Counted from the stretch's first letter, positions 54,812 through 63,810 are shown. The stretch is 64,000 nt of DNA from Chitinophagaceae bacterium (GCA_019638595.1 JAHBTJ010000002.1:305033-369032), one strand, 5' to 3'. Notes: generated by a model not told the origin, from the sequence alone. Made by a program: numbers and translations.

Positions 54812-55066
54812 ATGCTTGCAACTTTAAAATCCCAGGTATTTATAGATACCCTCGTGCTGGAACTTACTGATGCTGTTTTATCGCCCCTTAAAGCCGTGCT
54901 GAAAGACGAAAAAGGGTGCATTTGCAGCATGCTTGAAACCAAAATTGATCCCAGCCAGCGCCTGGTTTACTGGAAGGGATTGAACGATTTACCTTACGGG
55001 GTTTACTTTCTTGAACTTTCCTGCAAATCGGCAGAGCAAAGCGTTCGGCTGGTAAAAAGAATTTAG
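54812..55066 (+). CDS. 84-residue beta-rich protein B, paralog of A
   Basis: This 84-residue paralog of the protein at 54024 has the same length, FIDTLVLEL start, G-C-I-C, YWKGLNDLPYGVYFLELS and LVKRI end. The two share roughly half their residues by eye. The tandem pair with zapA between them suggests duplication with retained order. Like its twin it lacks a signal peptide. Function unknown. Confidence 0.7.
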   Translation: MLATLKSQVFIDTLVLELTDAVLSPLKAVLKDEKGCICSMLETKIDPSQRLVYWKGLNDLPYGVYFLELSCKSAEQSVRLVKRI

Positions 55067-55357
55067 CTATTGATTGGCAAGTAACGCAATACAGCGGTCA
55101 ATTTCTTTTACATAAGTGTTGATCCTTTTTTCTAACTCCGCTTTCACTTCTTTACCCGGCTGTCCTGCCGAAACTCTCGCAATTTCCACCTGCTGCTGTA
55201 ATGTTTCTGTTTTTTTCAGCATTTCCTTGTGCAACTCGCTTTTTTGATATAGTTCCTGCTTCAGCTTTTCATTTTCTTTTTGCAATGCGTAAAATTGCTT
55301 CAGCAACAGCTGCAGCTTGTCGTTTACACGGTTTATATGTTCATCAAAATAAGCCAT
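55067..55357 (-). CDS. Small coiled-coil protein next to zapA
   Basis: This 96-residue protein is almost entirely coiled coil (INRVNDKLQLLLKQFYALQKENEKLKQ, then LKKTETLQQQVEIA). It lies between pheT and zapA on the same strand. Its size and composition recall ZapB-like division accessory proteins, but no sequence identity is claimed. Its stop abuts that of paralog B on the opposite strand. Confidence 0.65.
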   Translation of the reverse strand: MAYFDEHINRVNDKLQLLLKQFYALQKENEKLKQELYQKSELHKEMLKKTETLQQQVEIARVSAGQPGKEVKAELEKRINTYVKEIDRCIALLANQ

Positions 55358-55386
55358 CTGTTGCGAGGCAGGCGAAATTAGTTGAT

Positions 55387-57816
55387 TTATTTTCTTATTT
55401 CAGCGGCCAGCTCCTTTTCAAAGCCCGACATGATCTCCTGCATCATGCTATCTATTTCAGTGTCGGTGAGCGTTTTCTCCCTGTCGAGGAAAGTAAAGCT
55501 CACCGCCAGAGATTTTTTATTTGCGCCCAGTTTATCGCTTTCAAACACATCAAAAAGCTTCAGCGACTCCAGTCGTTGTATACCTGCTTTTTTCACAACC
55601 TGTTCTACCCTTTCAAACGTAACCTGTTTATCCAGCACAATGGAAAGATCGCGTTGTACCGCGGGGAACTTAGATATTTCGGTATACCCCTGCTTTTGAA
55701 CGGCAGCCAGTGCACACAACTTTTCCCAGTCGAATATAAGATACCAAACCGGTTGTTTTATATCAAAGCGTTTGATAATGGAATTTTTAACAAGTCCCAG
55801 GGTTGCCAGTACGGTTTTACCAACAGCAACATTCAGGCCGTATTGCAGATCCGTACTGCCGGTTGTTTCAAATTTCCAGGTATTTAATCCCGCCGTTTGC
55901 AAAATACTTTCGGTAATACCTTTCAGGTAGTAAAAATCACTTTTATCTTCCCCGCTCTTCCACGATCCTTCCCTGGTTAACCCGGTGATATATAAACACA
56001 GTTTTTCCTTTTCTTCATATTTGCCCACGCCATTGCCTGTATAGGTTTTGCCAAATTCAAACAGGCGCAGGTTATTGTTCTTCCTGTTAAGATTGTGTAC
56101 AATACACTCAAGCCCGGTTTCAAGCATGGAAGGGCGCATCATGTTCAATTCAGCGCTCAGGCTGTTGAGCATTTTTACGGATGTTTTTAATACCTCATCG
56201 CTAAAATAGGCGCTGTTGGTAATAGAATTGGTAAAAATTTCATTAAACCCGTTTCCCGCAAGGTAATTACCTGTTTTTTCTTTCAGGGCGGTTTCAAAGC
56301 CCAGTGCTTCTATTGAAGGGCTTATGCTGATGTGCTGAGGTATGGCTACATTATCATATCCGTCTATCCGCATTATTTCTTCCACAACATCTGCTGGTAA
56401 TGTTATATCAGGCTTGCTGAAGGGTGCGGCTACGGTAACTCCTGCGGCATTTTCCGCAACAATTTCAAAGCCAGAGCTTGTTAAAACTTTTTTTACCACA
56501 CCGGGTGGGTAATTTTTACCGCTGAGCTTTTGCAGGTAAGCGTAAGTGAGCGTTACCTGTTGCTTTTGTTTTGGATGAGGGTAAATATCGGTAATGTCCG
56601 AAGCGATCTCTCCGCCGGTAATGTCCCTGATCAGCAAAGCCGCCCTTTTTAAAACTGTAACCGTATTGCCAATGTCAACGCCTTTTTCAAAACGGGTGGC
56701 AGCATCGGTACGCAGGTTATGCCTGAACGAGGTTTTTCTTATAGTAACGGGATTGAACCATGCGCTTTCCAGAAATATTCGTTTGGTATTTGCCGTTACG
56801 CCACTGTTCATACCGCCAAAAACACCGCCAAAGCACATAGGTGCTCCCGTACCATCGCAAATCATGATGTCATCGGTATTCAGCTTCCGCTCTTTTTCAT
56901 CTAGCGTAATAAAGGGTGTACCGGCGGGAAGGTTCTTTACAATAACGGTATTGCCTTTTATCTTGTCTGCATCAAAAGCATGCAGGGGCTGCCCGGTTTC
57001 GTGTAAAATAAAGTTGGTTATGTCTACTATGTTATTGATGGAACGGAGCCCGATGGACTGAAGCCTGTTTTTTAGCCATGCGGGACTTTCCTGTACGGTT
57101 ATATTGTTTATTAATACGCCGCTATAACGTTGGCATGCGTCTGTGTTTTCAATGGTTACTTCAACGGGTGTGCCTTGTTTGTTGTGTGTAAAGTTATCGC
57201 TATAGGGGTATTGAACGGCATTCAGTATGTTGTCGTGAATAGCCAGGTAAGCGGAAACATCTTTAGCAACGCCCAGATGGCTCATGGCGTCCATGCGGTT
57301 GGGGGTTAGCCCTATTTCGTATATCCAGTCTTCCTGAAGCTGGAAATAAGCGGAAGCAGGCAACCCTACGGGCGTACCGGCTGGTAAAACAATAATACCG
57401 GCATGACTTTCGCCCAGGCCTATTTCATCTTCCGCGCAAATCATTCCATGACTTTCCTGCCCGCGTATTTTAGCAATTTTCATGGTAACGGGCTCCCCTT
57501 TTACAGGGTAAATGGTAGTTCCTACGGGGGCAACAATCACTTTTTGTCCCGAAGCTACATTCGGTGCGCCGCAAACAATGCTCAGCGGCTCTTCCGCTCC
57601 AATGTTTACCCTGGTAAGGCTCAGTTTATCGGCGTTGGGATGTTTGATACATTCCAGCACTTCGCCGGTTATCAACCCTTTTAAACCTCCTTTAACCTGT
57701 TCTTTTTTTTCAAAGCCTTCCACTTCCAGTCCCAGTGAAGTTAAAATTGCAGAGAGCCTTTGCGGAGTAATATTTACTGTTAAGTATTCACAAAGCCAGT
57801 TATAGCTGATAGTCAT
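55387..57816 (-). CDS. pheT: Phenylalanine-tRNA ligase beta subunit
   Basis: This 809-residue subunit charges tRNA-Phe together with PheS. Domains in order: the tRNA-binding OB fold (about 38-150, VLECIKHPNADKLSLTRVNIG), B3/B4 editing region (about 210-390), B5 (about 400-480), catalytic-like core, and the ferredoxin-fold anticodon-binding domain at the C-terminus (SKFPAVQRDLSIVLDKQVTFE). PheS is not in the window. It leads a unit with the coiled-coil gene and perhaps zapA. Confidence 0.96.
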   Translation of the reverse strand: MTISYNWLCEYLTVNITPQRLSAILTSLGLEVEGFEKKEQVKGGLKGLITGEVLECIKHPNADKLSLTRVNIGAEEPLSIVCGAPNVASGQKVIVAPVGTTIYPVKGEPVTMKIAKIRGQESHGMICAEDEIGLGESHAGIIVLPAGTPVGLPASAYFQLQEDWIYEIGLTPNRMDAMSHLGVAKDVSAYLAIHDNILNAVQYPYSDNFTHNKQGTPVEVTIENTDACQRYSGVLINNITVQESPAWLKNRLQSIGLRSINNIVDITNFILHETGQPLHAFDADKIKGNTVIVKNLPAGTPFITLDEKERKLNTDDIMICDGTGAPMCFGGVFGGMNSGVTANTKRIFLESAWFNPVTIRKTSFRHNLRTDAATRFEKGVDIGNTVTVLKRAALLIRDITGGEIASDITDIYPHPKQKQQVTLTYAYLQKLSGKNYPPGVVKKVLTSSGFEIVAENAAGVTVAAPFSKPDITLPADVVEEIMRIDGYDNVAIPQHISISPSIEALGFETALKEKTGNYLAGNGFNEIFTNSITNSAYFSDEVLKTSVKMLNSLSAELNMMRPSMLETGLECIVHNLNRKNNNLRLFEFGKTYTGNGVGKYEEKEKLCLYITGLTREGSWKSGEDKSDFYYLKGITESILQTAGLNTWKFETTGSTDLQYGLNVAVGKTVLATLGLVKNSIIKRFDIKQPVWYLIFDWEKLCALAAVQKQGYTEISKFPAVQRDLSIVLDKQVTFERVEQVVKKAGIQRLESLKLFDVFESDKLGANKKSLAVSFTFLDREKTLTDTEIDSMMQEIMSGFEKELAAEIRK

Positions 57817-58324
57817 AAATGAATGTGTCCTTTGTATATAATGTAAAACCCTTACAGCAGGGCGGTGGCAAAGATAATTAAATTGAAATGAGCGCTCAAT
57901 TTCATCTAAAGCCCATACTGTTATCTTTCTAACTCAGCCAAAAAATACGGCATGTATTGTTTTGCACATGAAGTGTGAATTACACCCTCCCGGAAGCGGA
58001 ATTTTTCGGTAAATTGTGTACAACTGTTGAATACAGGTGGAAAAGCGGATAAAATTTGTGCATTGATGTGTGGGCATTATTTAATAAAAAAAAATCCCTT
58101 TTCAATTTGGATAACAAAAATCAATGCCGTTAAATTCGCTCTCCCGATACGGTTGGTAACATTCCCATAACAATGCTTTAATATTAGCATAACGCATGGA
58201 GGAAAATTGTAGAGGGTTTAATCCGGGAAACATATATGTGTGCATTTTGAAATATGATAGAAAGAAGATTGTTTAACGCCTTTGAAAACTGAGCTGTAAA
58301 TATCACCCTATATAAAAAATATTA
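57817..58324. other. 508-bp divergent region between pheT and dnaB
   Basis: It contains the pheT promoter and palindrome near 57870-57903. The rest is AT-rich with no exact TAnnTTTG on the plus strand for dnaB, no gene-like frame, and no clustered DnaA boxes. I see no RNA gene in it. Confidence 0.5.
57869..57903 (-). promoter_or_regulatory. pheT promoter with embedded palindrome
   Basis: On the minus strand, TTG (57899-57897), 20 bases, TATCTTTG (57876-57869) fit the Bacteroidota promoter. The spacer and -33 element are covered by the palindrome GAAATGAGCGCTCAATTTC (57885-57903) with a perfect TGAGCGCTCA core, a likely repressor site. Confidence 0.55.
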
Positions 58325-59890
58325 ATGGATCCTTTAACTAATCTTAATAAAGACCGTAAAGTTCGTCGTAAAACATCCCTTGACCTGAGCACGATGGTGT
58401 ATGGCAAGGTACCTCCCCAGGCCAGGGATTTGGAGGAAGCGGTTTTAGGAGCGATCATGCTTGAAAAAACGGCTTTTGATACGGTAATTGAAATACTGAA
58501 GCCCGAGTGCTTTTATGTAGACGCTCACCAGCGGATTTTCAGGGCCATGCAAAGTCTTGCCCAGAAAAGCATGCCGATAGATCTGCTTACGGTAGTGGAA
58601 GAGCTGAGGATGAAAGAAGAGCTTGAGCTGGTAGGCGGCCCCTATTTTGTAACCAAACTTACCAACGCGGTAGTATCATCGGCCAACGTAGATACCCACT
58701 CCCGTATCATCCTTCAAAAGTTCATACAGCGCGACCTTATCCGAATCAGCGGGGAAATAATCAGCGATGCGTACGAGGATTCGACCGATGTGTTTGACTT
58801 GCTGGATGAAGCGGAAAGCAAGCTTTTTGAAATAACCAACAATCACCTGCGAAAGAATTTTGACAGCATAGATACCGTGCTGGTAAAAACCATACAGCGC
58901 ATAGAGGATATGCGTAACCGCCAGGAAGATATTACCGGGGTGCCCAGCGGCTTTACCGCGCTGGATAAGGTAACATATGGCTGGCAACCCACCGACCTGG
59001 TTATACTTGCCGCCCGGCCCGCGGTAGGTAAAACAGCTTTCGCGCTTAACCTTGTACGTAATGCAGCGTTGAATCCTTCCAAACCTACGGCGGTTGCTTT
59101 TTTCAGCCTTGAAATGAGCTCCTCTCAACTGGTACAGCGTATATTAAGTGCTGAAAGCGAAATATGGCTGGAAAAGATAGCCAGGGGAAAGATGGAAGAG
59201 CATGAAATGCAGCAGTTGTATCGCAATGGCATTCAAAGGCTTCAGAACGCCCCTATATTTATAGATGATACTCCCGCGCTGAATATTTTTGAGCTGCGTG
59301 CCAAATGCCGGAGGTTAAAGAACAAGCATAATCTTGGTTTAATTATTATTGACTACCTGCAATTGATGAGCGGTACCGGCGATAAAAGAAGCTCCAACCG
59401 CGAGCAGGAGATCAGTACTATTTCAAGGAACCTGAAAGGGCTGGCAAAAGAACTGGGGATACCTATTATTGCCCTTAGCCAGTTGAGCCGTGAAGTGGAA
59501 AAAAGGAAAGAAGGCGACAAGATGCCCCAGTTGAGCGACCTTCGTGAGTCGGGAGCCATAGAACAAGATGCCGATATGGTAATGTTCCTTTATCGCCCGG
59601 AGTATTATAATATAACCGCCAACGAATTTGGAGAAAATAATAAAGGAGAGACCCATGTGCGTATAGCCAAGCACCGTAATGGCTCACTTGAAACCATTAA
59701 GCTCAGGGCGTTGCTTCACATACAAAAATTTGTAGAGATGGACGGAGATGATTTTGGAGGATTGGGCATGCCCCAGGGCAACTGGAAGCCGGTGCCAGGC
59801 GATGCCGGCGGCGATGAGAACGCCCGCCTGTTCATTCAAAAGGGAAGTAAAATGAATGACAGCGGATTTGATGAAGAAGCGCCTTTTTAG
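58325..59890 (+). CDS. dnaB: Replicative DNA helicase DnaB
   Basis: This 521-residue helicase has the N-terminal DnaG-binding helical domain (about 30-135, PPQARDLEEAVLGAIMLE), a linker, and a RecA-type C-terminal domain with Walker A ARPAVGKTAF (230-239), FFSLEMSSSQL, LIIIDYLQLMSG and LSQLSREVEKR. It unwinds DNA at the replication fork. The tail (about 470-521) is Gly/Asp-rich and variable. No intein is present. Confidence 0.97.
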   Translation: MDPLTNLNKDRKVRRKTSLDLSTMVYGKVPPQARDLEEAVLGAIMLEKTAFDTVIEILKPECFYVDAHQRIFRAMQSLAQKSMPIDLLTVVEELRMKEELELVGGPYFVTKLTNAVVSSANVDTHSRIILQKFIQRDLIRISGEIISDAYEDSTDVFDLLDEAESKLFEITNNHLRKNFDSIDTVLVKTIQRIEDMRNRQEDITGVPSGFTALDKVTYGWQPTDLVILAARPAVGKTAFALNLVRNAALNPSKPTAVAFFSLEMSSSQLVQRILSAESEIWLEKIARGKMEEHEMQQLYRNGIQRLQNAPIFIDDTPALNIFELRAKCRRLKNKHNLGLIIIDYLQLMSGTGDKRSSNREQEISTISRNLKGLAKELGIPIIALSQLSREVEKRKEGDKMPQLSDLRESGAIEQDADMVMFLYRPEYYNITANEFGENNKGETHVRIAKHRNGSLETIKLRALLHIQKFVEMDGDDFGGLGMPQGNWKPVPGDAGGDENARLFIQKGSKMNDSGFDEEAPF

Positions 59891-59908
59891 GTTCACTAAT
59901 AAATCAGT

Positions 59909-60613
59909 ATGCCTTTCCCTTTTTTTTATTCGGAAGAGATAGCTTCGCCCGGCGCTATTGTGGCGTTGGATGAAACTACGTCCAGGCACGTGATGCAGGT
60001 GCTTCGTATGCAAAAAGGCGACCAGTTATATCTCACCAATGGAAAAGGGAAAAAGCTGCTGGCTTCGGTGCATGAACAAAATAAAAAACGCTGCACAATA
60101 TACGTCAGGGAAGAAACAGACGTTGTGCCGCCAGGGCAACAAAACACTATAGCGGTATCTCTTCTTAAAAATGCATCCCGGTTCGAATGGTTCCTGGAAA
60201 AGGCTACCGAGATTGGTATTACAGCTATCATTCCGCTGATATGCGAAAGAACGGAGCGCACAAATTTCCGGACCGACAGGATGAACAATATTCTTGTGAG
60301 CGCTATGCTCCAGAGCCGGCAATGCTGGTTGCCCTGTATGCCGGAGCCGGTACAGTACAGGCAATGGATAGCCGGTTCAACGGGCGATGTAAGGTTGATC
60401 GCTCATTGTATGGAGGCGGAAAAAAAAGTATTGTCTCAACAGGCTGTAGCTCCCGGAAGTAAAACAATATGCATAGGTCCCGAAGGAGATTTTACTCCCG
60501 GGGAAGTTGAACTGGCTTTACAGCATGGGTTTAAAGCGGTAAGCCTGGGAAACACCCGGCTGAGGACCGAAACCGCCGCTATCGCCGCTGCGGTATTGCT
60601 GGCTATTCAGTAA
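59909..60613 (+). CDS. rsmE: 16S rRNA (uracil-1498-N3)-methyltransferase
   Basis: This 234-residue SPOUT-class methyltransferase has an N-terminal PUA-like domain (HVMQVLRMQKGDQLYLTNGKG) and the knot motifs ATEIGITAIIPLICERTE and IGPEGDFTPGEVELA, LGNTRLRTETAAIAA. It modifies 16S rRNA using S-adenosylmethionine. It starts 18 bases after dnaB and 17 bases before dinB. Confidence 0.93.
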   Translation: MPFPFFYSEEIASPGAIVALDETTSRHVMQVLRMQKGDQLYLTNGKGKKLLASVHEQNKKRCTIYVREETDVVPPGQQNTIAVSLLKNASRFEWFLEKATEIGITAIIPLICERTERTNFRTDRMNNILVSAMLQSRQCWLPCMPEPVQYRQWIAGSTGDVRLIAHCMEAEKKVLSQQAVAPGSKTICIGPEGDFTPGEVELALQHGFKAVSLGNTRLRTETAAIAAAVLLAIQ

Positions 60614-60630
60614 ATTGCGCTTTGTAACCA

Positions 60631-61776
60631 ATGGCTCAAACGCGCATCATAGCACATTTTGACCTGGATGCTTTTTTTGTTTCTGTAGAGTGCATCAACG
60701 ATCCTTCATTAAAAGGAAAACCATTGATCGTGGGCGGCAGTAAGGAAAGAGGAGTGGTAGCCGCGTGCAGCTACGAAGCCCGCAAATATGGTATTCATTC
60801 TGCCATGCCTATGGCTACCGCCATGCGGTTATGTCCGCAGGCTACGGTTGTAAGAGGCACACGCGGGGAATACAGCAAATACTCCAGGTGGGTTACAGAA
60901 ATTATTGCTGCAAAAGCCCCTTTATTCGAAAAAGCTTCTATAGATGAGTTCTATCTCGACTTAACGGGAATGGACAAATACTTCAATTCCTGGCAATGGA
61001 CAATGGATCTCAGGCAGGAAATTATTGATCAAACCGGCTTGCCTATTTCTTTTGCGCTGGCATCCAATAAAATGATAGCCAAAATAGCCACTAATGAAGC
61101 CAAGCCTAACGGATATGTGCAAGTGGCAGCAGGTATGGAAAAAGAATACCTTGCCCCACTGCCTGTTAATACCATACCGGGCATTGGCAAACAAACACAT
61201 CAGCAGCTTTTGGCTGCCGGCGTACAAACCATTGGCGATATTGCTGCACGGAAGCCGGAGGAAATGGAATTTTTGCTGGGCAACTATGGCATGGAGCTAT
61301 GGCATAAAGCGCATGGCAGGCATACCGGGGAAGTATCTTCTTACCATGAGGCCAAGTCCATTTCAACCGAAAATACTTTTGAAGCCAACAGCAACGACAC
61401 CGATTTTTTATTAAGCGAGCTGGTACGGATGACCGAAAAAGTGGGGTATGAGCTTAGGCAGGATAATAAAATGGCCGGCTGTGTGGCTGTTAAGATCCGG
61501 TATCCCGATTTTCAGACTACATCACGGCAAACCGCTATAGCGTATACGTTTTACGATGATGAGCTGATTCCTGTGGCGAAAGATCTTTTTCATAAACTAT
61601 ACAGGAAAGGCGATCATGTAAGGCTTTTGGGAGTGAGGCTCAACGAATTGACCGGTGAGGCCCTGCAAACCAACCTGTTTGAAAACAGCGAAAAAAAATC
61701 GGGACTGTACAAAGCTATAGACGGGGTGAAAGACAGGTTTGGAAAGACCGCTATAGCCCGTGGGCGGACTTTTTAA
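60631..61776 (+). CDS. dinB: DNA polymerase IV (Y-family)
   Basis: This 381-residue translesion polymerase has metal ligands D11 and D13 (HFDLDAFFVSVE) and D105-E106 (SIDEFYLDL), the fingers motif CSYEARKYGIHSAMP and a helix-hairpin-helix NTIPGIGKQT. A beta-clamp-binding QTNLF lies near residue 346, before a 31-residue tail. It copies past lesions in the cytoplasm. Not to be confused with the DinB-fold protein at 27343. Confidence 0.95.
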   Translation: MAQTRIIAHFDLDAFFVSVECINDPSLKGKPLIVGGSKERGVVAACSYEARKYGIHSAMPMATAMRLCPQATVVRGTRGEYSKYSRWVTEIIAAKAPLFEKASIDEFYLDLTGMDKYFNSWQWTMDLRQEIIDQTGLPISFALASNKMIAKIATNEAKPNGYVQVAAGMEKEYLAPLPVNTIPGIGKQTHQQLLAAGVQTIGDIAARKPEEMEFLLGNYGMELWHKAHGRHTGEVSSYHEAKSISTENTFEANSNDTDFLLSELVRMTEKVGYELRQDNKMAGCVAVKIRYPDFQTTSRQTAIAYTFYDDELIPVAKDLFHKLYRKGDHVRLLGVRLNELTGEALQTNLFENSEKKSGLYKAIDGVKDRFGKTAIARGRTF

Positions 61777-61817
61777 ATATTTTAACCAGATAGTCCACTG
61801 AAATAGTAGGAAATGAA

Positions 61818-61825
61818 TATATTTG
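61818..61825 (+). promoter_or_regulatory. -7 element for the peroxiredoxin gene
   Basis: TATATTTG matches TAnnTTTG 33 bases before the ATG; the upstream element is weak. Confidence 0.4.
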
Positions 61826-61857
61826 CAGTCCATTTTTAACCTTTAAATAGAAGCTTT

Positions 61858-62493
61858 ATGAGTTTGCGTTTAGGTGATATTGCACCAAACTTTACCGCTG
61901 AAACTAGCGCGGGCAAAATTGATTTTTACGAATATCTTGGAGACGGTTGGGGCGTTTTGTTTTCCCATCCTGCTGACTATACGCCAGTGTGTACTACAGA
62001 ACTGGGTAAAACCGCTCTTTTACAGGATGAATTTGCGAAGCGCAATGTAAAAGTACTGGCTGTGAGTGTTGACACGCTCGACAGGCATACCGGCTGGATC
62101 AAGGACATTAATGAAACACAAAATGCCGATGTTCGTTTCCCGATCATTGCCGATCCTGAAAGAAAAGTGGCAACGGCGTATGGCATGATCCATCCCAATG
62201 CATCGGAAAACTTTACGGTTCGTTCGCTGTTTGTAATAGGTCCTGATAAAAAGGTAAAATTGACCATTACTTATCCCGCGTCTACCGGAAGGAATTTTAA
62301 CGAGGTGTTGCGCGTAATTGATTCTTTACAGCTGACTGCTAATTACAGCGTGGCTACCCCTGCAGACTGGCAGCCGACAGAAGATGTAATTGTGGTTCCT
62401 GCCGTATCTACCGAAGATGCTGTTAAGAAATTCCCTAAAGGCGTAAATGTGGTAAAACCTTACCTCCGTTATACTCCGCAGCCTAATTTGTAA
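61858..62493 (+). CDS. 1-Cys peroxiredoxin (Prx6 type)
   Basis: This 211-residue enzyme reduces peroxides. The catalytic C45 lies in HPADYTPVCTTE, the Prx6 motif, and it is the only cysteine in the protein, so it cannot form an internal disulfide and must use an external reductant. The long C-terminal part (VIDSLQLTANYSVATPADW) is typical of Prx6. It stands alone, with a terminator after it. Confidence 0.93.
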   Translation: MSLRLGDIAPNFTAETSAGKIDFYEYLGDGWGVLFSHPADYTPVCTTELGKTALLQDEFAKRNVKVLAVSVDTLDRHTGWIKDINETQNADVRFPIIADPERKVATAYGMIHPNASENFTVRSLFVIGPDKKVKLTITYPASTGRNFNEVLRVIDSLQLTANYSVATPADWQPTEDVIVVPAVSTEDAVKKFPKGVNVVKPYLRYTPQPNL

Positions 62494-62516
62494 TAGCACT
62501 GACTTTGAATAGTTTG

Positions 62517-62544
62517 AAAGCCCCCGCTAAAAGCGGGGGTTTTT
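62517..62544 (+). terminator. Terminator after the peroxiredoxin gene
   Basis: CCCCCGCT pairs with AGCGGGGG across a 3-base loop, extended by A-T pairs and followed by T residues. Confidence 0.92.
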
Positions 62545-62660
62545 AGTGATATACATACAGAATAATAAAAAAATGATGGGGTTTTTTATTATATAAATAT
62601 TATTACCTAATTTTCTGCATCAATTAATCTCTTCTACAAACACAATAAATTCCAACAATC

Positions 62661-63113
62661 ATGGCTAAAGCAAAGAAAAAGAGTGCGCCTAAAAAAAAGG
62701 CAGCGCCCAAAAAAGCAGTTAAGAAAGTGGTGAAAAAAGCTGCTAAAAAAGCCGCTCCTAAAAAGAAGGCACCACCTAAAAAAGCAGCTAAAAAAGCGGT
62801 GAAAAAAGCTGCTAAAAAAGCCGCTCCCAAAAAGAAGGCAGCGCCCAAAAAGGCAGCCAAGAAAGCTGTAAAGAAAGCGGTAAAAAAAGCTGCTAAAAAA
62901 GCTGCTCCTAAAAAGAAGGCGGCTCCTAAAAAGGTAGTTAAGAAAGCCGTAAAAAAAGCCGCTCCCCCGAAGAAGACCCCTGCTGCAACGCCTGTTGAAA
63001 TACTTCCTGTAGCCGAGGAGTCTGTTGTAGAACTGATCGTTGTAACGTCTGAGCCGGTGGATCCGGGGCCTGCTCCTGAGTCCGAAGAAAATGGAGGGGG
63101 ACTGTTTAGTTAA
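62661..63113 (+). CDS. Histone H1-like Lys/Ala/Pro-rich protein
   Basis: This 150-residue protein is made almost wholly of Lys, Ala and Pro up to about residue 108, with units such as KKAAKKAAPKKKA repeated about three times, then a 40-residue acidic tail without Lys (VEILPVAEESVVEL...). It should bind DNA nonspecifically and help compact the nucleoid; the acidic tail may limit binding. The repeat region is also a DNA repeat (about 62690-62960), prone to length change. Confidence 0.85.
   Translation: MAKAKKKSAPKKKAAPKKAVKKVVKKAAKKAAPKKKAPPKKAAKKAVKKAAKKAAPKKKAAPKKAAKKAVKKAVKKAAKKAAPKKKAAPKKVVKKAVKKAAPPKKTPAATPVEILPVAEESVVELIVVTSEPVDPGPAPESEENGGGLFS
62690..62960 (+). repeat. Imperfect tandem repeats inside the histone-like gene
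   Basis: Units encoding KKAAKKAAPKKKA recur around 62737, 62806 and 62887 with few base changes. Copy-number differences between strains would be expected. Confidence 0.7.
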
Positions 63114-63146
63114 GTAGAGAATGCTTGGTCAATTATATATTCAACT

Positions 63147-63173
63147 AAAGCGCAATGATCGTTGCGCTTTTTT
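63147..63173 (+). terminator. Terminator after the histone-like gene
   Basis: AAAGCGCAA pairs with TTGCGCTTT across a 6-base loop, followed by T residues. Confidence 0.88.
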
Positions 63174-63202
63174 ACTGTCCGCAATTACCAGGTTGCCCAC
63201 GT

Positions 63203-63634
63203 TTACCGCAGCCTTTTTTTCATTACATAATGAGGGATGGTCACTTCATAAAATTCATCGCCGGAAATGATATACCCGAATCTTTCGTAAAATCCGACAA
63301 CCGATTTTCGTGCATGCATGACCAGTGTTTCATAGCCCCTTTCCCGGGCAACATTTTCAGCAAAGTTCATGAGGGTGGCACCCACTCCTTTTTGTTGTAA
63401 ATTGCTGCTTACTGCCATTTGCCGCAACCGGCAGGTCGTGCTGTCAAACCGGGTAAGCAGGCAGCACCCGATTAATTTGTCTTCTTCAAATGCTCCTATT
63501 AATACATCGTCTTTTTCTCTGTTTAATTCTTCGGGGTCAAAATATAAACCCAGGGGCTTGCGCAGGATTTCATCCCGCAAACGGATCATTTGCTGGTATT
63601 CGGGGGTGCCGTGGTCGATGATCTTTAATGGCAT
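63203..63634 (-). CDS. GNAT-family N-acetyltransferase
   Basis: This 143-residue protein has the acetyl-CoA-binding pattern of the GNAT fold: CRLRQMAVSSNLQQKGVGATLMNFAENVARERGY (motif A, with Q-x-x-G-V-G) and SVVGFYERFGYIISGDEFYE near the C-terminus. It transfers an acetyl group; the substrate is unknown. It resembles ElaA/YjcF-type small acetyltransferases. Confidence 0.85.
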   Translation of the reverse strand: MPLKIIDHGTPEYQQMIRLRDEILRKPLGLYFDPEELNREKDDVLIGAFEEDKLIGCCLLTRFDSTTCRLRQMAVSSNLQQKGVGATLMNFAENVARERGYETLVMHARKSVVGFYERFGYIISGDEFYEVTIPHYVMKKRLR

Positions 63635-63736
63635 GCTGTGCTAGGTTTAACCGGGAGAATGGTTTAAAAATACAAAAAATGCACTATAATACAGAGGGAG
63701 ATTTCGATTTATATACCTGGAAGTCCGGCTGTTTTA

Positions 63737-63762
63737 AAAAGAGGGCAGAAAGCCTCTTTTTT
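63737..63762. terminator. Hairpin with T-run between the GNAT gene and acpP
   Basis: AAAAGAGG pairs with CCTCTTTT across an 8-base loop, with T residues after it. No recognised plus-strand gene ends here. Confidence 0.6.
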
Positions 63763-63781
63763 GCACAAATTCAAATAGATA

Positions 63782-63810
63782 TTGTTTTTATCCCAAAAAC
63801 TATATTTTTG
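63782..63810 (+). promoter_or_regulatory. Promoter of acpP
   Basis: TTG at 63782-63784 and TATTTTTG at 63803-63810 are 18 bases apart and fit the Bacteroidota consensus. The leader to the ATG is about 25 bases. Confidence 0.65.

Noticed and set aside
57817-58324. Possible replication origin upstream of dnaB
   Set aside because: The region is AT-rich, but I found no cluster of TTATNCACA boxes; the dnaB location alone is not evidence for oriC.
62624-62860. Minus-strand frame rich in Ala, Phe, Leu and Gly, like a membrane protein
   Set aside because: It is the complement of the Lys/Ala/Pro repeats of the histone-like gene; its composition is a mirror of AAG/GCT codons.
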